NCBI GenBank assembly: GCA_040235505.1
Contig: JBECKW010000112.1
Coordinates: forward strand, 16,711-80,710
Source: JBECKW01 sp040235505
GTDB lineage: Bacteria > Desulfobacterota > Desulfobacteria > Desulfobacterales > JAFDDL01
DNA: 64,000 bases
Direction of reading: 5' to 3'
The translations under genes and the position numbers were made by a program. The notes below the pieces were generated by a model. It did not search any database, was not told where the DNA came from, and saw only the letters and a program-made list of their open reading frames with translations. Below, piece by piece: positions 62,947-64,000 of the stretch. The stretch's first letter is position 1. Each line of letters opens with the position of its first letter.

Positions 62947-63771
62947 TTATGCTTCAATTGCCCGGCGGATCGTCATCTCCAGCTCTCTGATGACAAACGG
63001 TTTCCGGATGACCCCGAAAAAACCATATTCCCAGAAATTGGAAAGCACAGGGTCCACGGCATGCCCGCTGGTTAGAACGGTTTTGACGTCCGGATCGATG
63101 CTTCTGAGCATCTTCGCCGTATCCTTTCCACCCATCCCGCCCCGAACGATAAGATCCAGGACCACCACATCAAACGGCTCCCCGGATTTCCTGGCAGCCT
63201 TGAACATACGAACGGCCTCCTCGCCGGTCGAGGCGCCCTCGCTCTCATATCCCAGTCGAACCAGTTTCTGAACGGTAAGGGTCCGGACCACATCGTCATC
63301 GTCCATCACCAGCACCCGCCCCATCCTGTCCAAGCGATCGCCCTTTTCTTCACCCGTATGCGCCGAGTGTGCGGCGACACCGGAATCGCCTCCGGTTGGA
63401 CTCTCGGACAGAATAATGACCGCACCCTTGCATTCACCACTTGTGGAAACGGGAGCAATCGTAAAATCTACACGCCCTGCTCGATTTTCAGGGGGAAAAA
63501 ATATGCGATGGGGGACATGAGCAACTCTTCCCCCCGTGATGGCACGCTGCACTGAAGCCTCCAAAGCAAAGTCGGGATCCCCTTCCGCGGCTTTCAGTAC
63601 GGCATCAAGCCGACGACCCCGGGCCTGATTCTGCTGCCATCCGGTCATCCGCTGGGCAGCCGGATTCATCCAAGTGACGCATCCTGCCCCATCGACGCCG
63701 ATGACCGCCTCTTGAATGTGTTCAAGCGTCGTCGACAGCCAGAGGCCGCCATCTTTTAAAGTCAACTGCAT
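62947..63771 (-). CDS. PAS domain - receiver domain protein lacking kinase core
   Basis: A 274-residue protein. The PAS domain (about 10-125, EHIQEAVIGVDGAGCVTWMNPAAQRMTGW) is followed directly by a receiver domain (about 150-272) with VLVMDDDDVVR, phosphoacceptor Asp in VVVLDLIVRGGMGG and FGVIRKPF. The receiver closely resembles those at the C-terminus of hybrid histidine kinases (LDL...GGMGGKDTAKML...EYGFFGVIRKP). No HisKA or HATPase domain lies between, and there is no DNA-binding domain. It is probably an adaptor or phosphate sink for a separate kinase, or a remnant of a hybrid kinase. Confidence 0.88.
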   Translation of the reverse strand: MQLTLKDGGLWLSTTLEHIQEAVIGVDGAGCVTWMNPAAQRMTGWQQNQARGRRLDAVLKAAEGDPDFALEASVQRAITGGRVAHVPHRIFFPPENRAGRVDFTIAPVSTSGECKGAVIILSESPTGGDSGVAAHSAHTGEEKGDRLDRMGRVLVMDDDDVVRTLTVQKLVRLGYESEGASTGEEAVRMFKAARKSGEPFDVVVLDLIVRGGMGGKDTAKMLRSIDPDVKTVLTSGHAVDPVLSNFWEYGFFGVIRKPFVIRELEMTIRRAIEA

Positions 63772-64000
63772 ATTCGAATCCCCCCCCCACGCTTGCGATT
63801 CGAATCAGGATTTCCTTCTGAAGTTATCCAAAGGGAAAAATCCCGAATTTTGACTATTTTATTAAAGAATATTCACATCTTGTCATGAATGCAAGCGGTT
63901 TTCTGTGAAATTGTCAAAACAGGGGTATTCCTGTTGCATTGAATCCCGAGTTTGTTTACCATAAAGATAATTATGCCCGTTTTTCCGAAACGGAAACGCC
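63772..64000. other. Right-edge intergenic sequence
   Basis: AT-rich upstream flank of the PAS-receiver gene, probably carrying its promoter. No further gene start, repeat or RNA is evident before the window ends. Confidence 0.4.

Overview
The window looks like chromosomal DNA of a sulfate-reducing Desulfobacterota (class Desulfobacteria or a close relative). The strongest evidence is a complete hmcABCDEF operon encoding a 16-haem cytochrome transmembrane redox complex. A complete hydrogenase maturation set (hypABCFDE), ThrH-type homoserine phosphotransferase, a short MetF and a TRAP transporter fit the same picture. Genus cannot be fixed from the sequence alone.

Layout. 1-11.8 kb is an accessory-looking stretch of exported proteins: an RseC-like membrane protein, a Spy/ZraP-like periplasmic protein, a 711-residue secreted protein with a Gly/Pro-rich segment, an SLH-like region and a beta-helix-like body, an EF-hand mini-protein, a Tat-exported flavodoxin-ferredoxin fusion with a similar Gly/Pro-rich linker, an exported metallo-beta-lactamase-fold protein, and a Tat-exported Old Yellow Enzyme-type flavoprotein. 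12.2-19 kb is an Rrf2 regulator followed by hmcABCDEF. 19.5-26.7 kb is a tightly coupled putA-rocD-cpgS-like-arcC operon linking proline, ornithine and carbamoyl phosphate metabolism. 26.8-34.3 kb holds mixed genes: a DUF3187 outer-membrane protein, a thioesterase, a radical SAM protein, a broken sigma factor, small unknowns, a cyclic-nucleotide-binding-domain protein and an MscS-family channel. 34.3-40.3 kb is the hyp operon, with no hydrogenase structural genes here. 40.9-43.8 kb is a TRAP transporter. 44.2-49.5 kb contains initiator tRNA-Met, yggU, a thioesterase, thrH, hom, an aminotransferase and purM. 49.6-55.6 kb covers cell envelope and housekeeping genes: a WecA-like/CapD-N fusion, tsaD, nagZ, mltG and a membrane coiled-coil protein. 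56-63.8 kb holds a sigma-54 activator, metF, a glycosyltransferase, a crotonase, a CpxAR-like two-component pair and a PAS-receiver protein.

How it fits together. The Hmc complex would carry electrons between periplasmic hydrogenase or formate dehydrogenase cytochromes and the membrane or cytoplasm, and the Hyp proteins would build NiFe centres for hydrogenases encoded elsewhere. The exported flavoproteins near the left end suggest a second, poorly characterised extracytoplasmic redox module.

Two non-coding themes stand out. Many intergenic gaps carry quasi-tandem arrays of a short word (about 7-10 bp), and at several loci the array is repeated in inverted orientation 30-240 bp away. The word differs from locus to locus while the architecture is shared. 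Separately, a 214-bp MITE-like palindrome with perfect 33-bp arms lies between hmcF and putA. All assignments come from reading the sequence; no database search was run.
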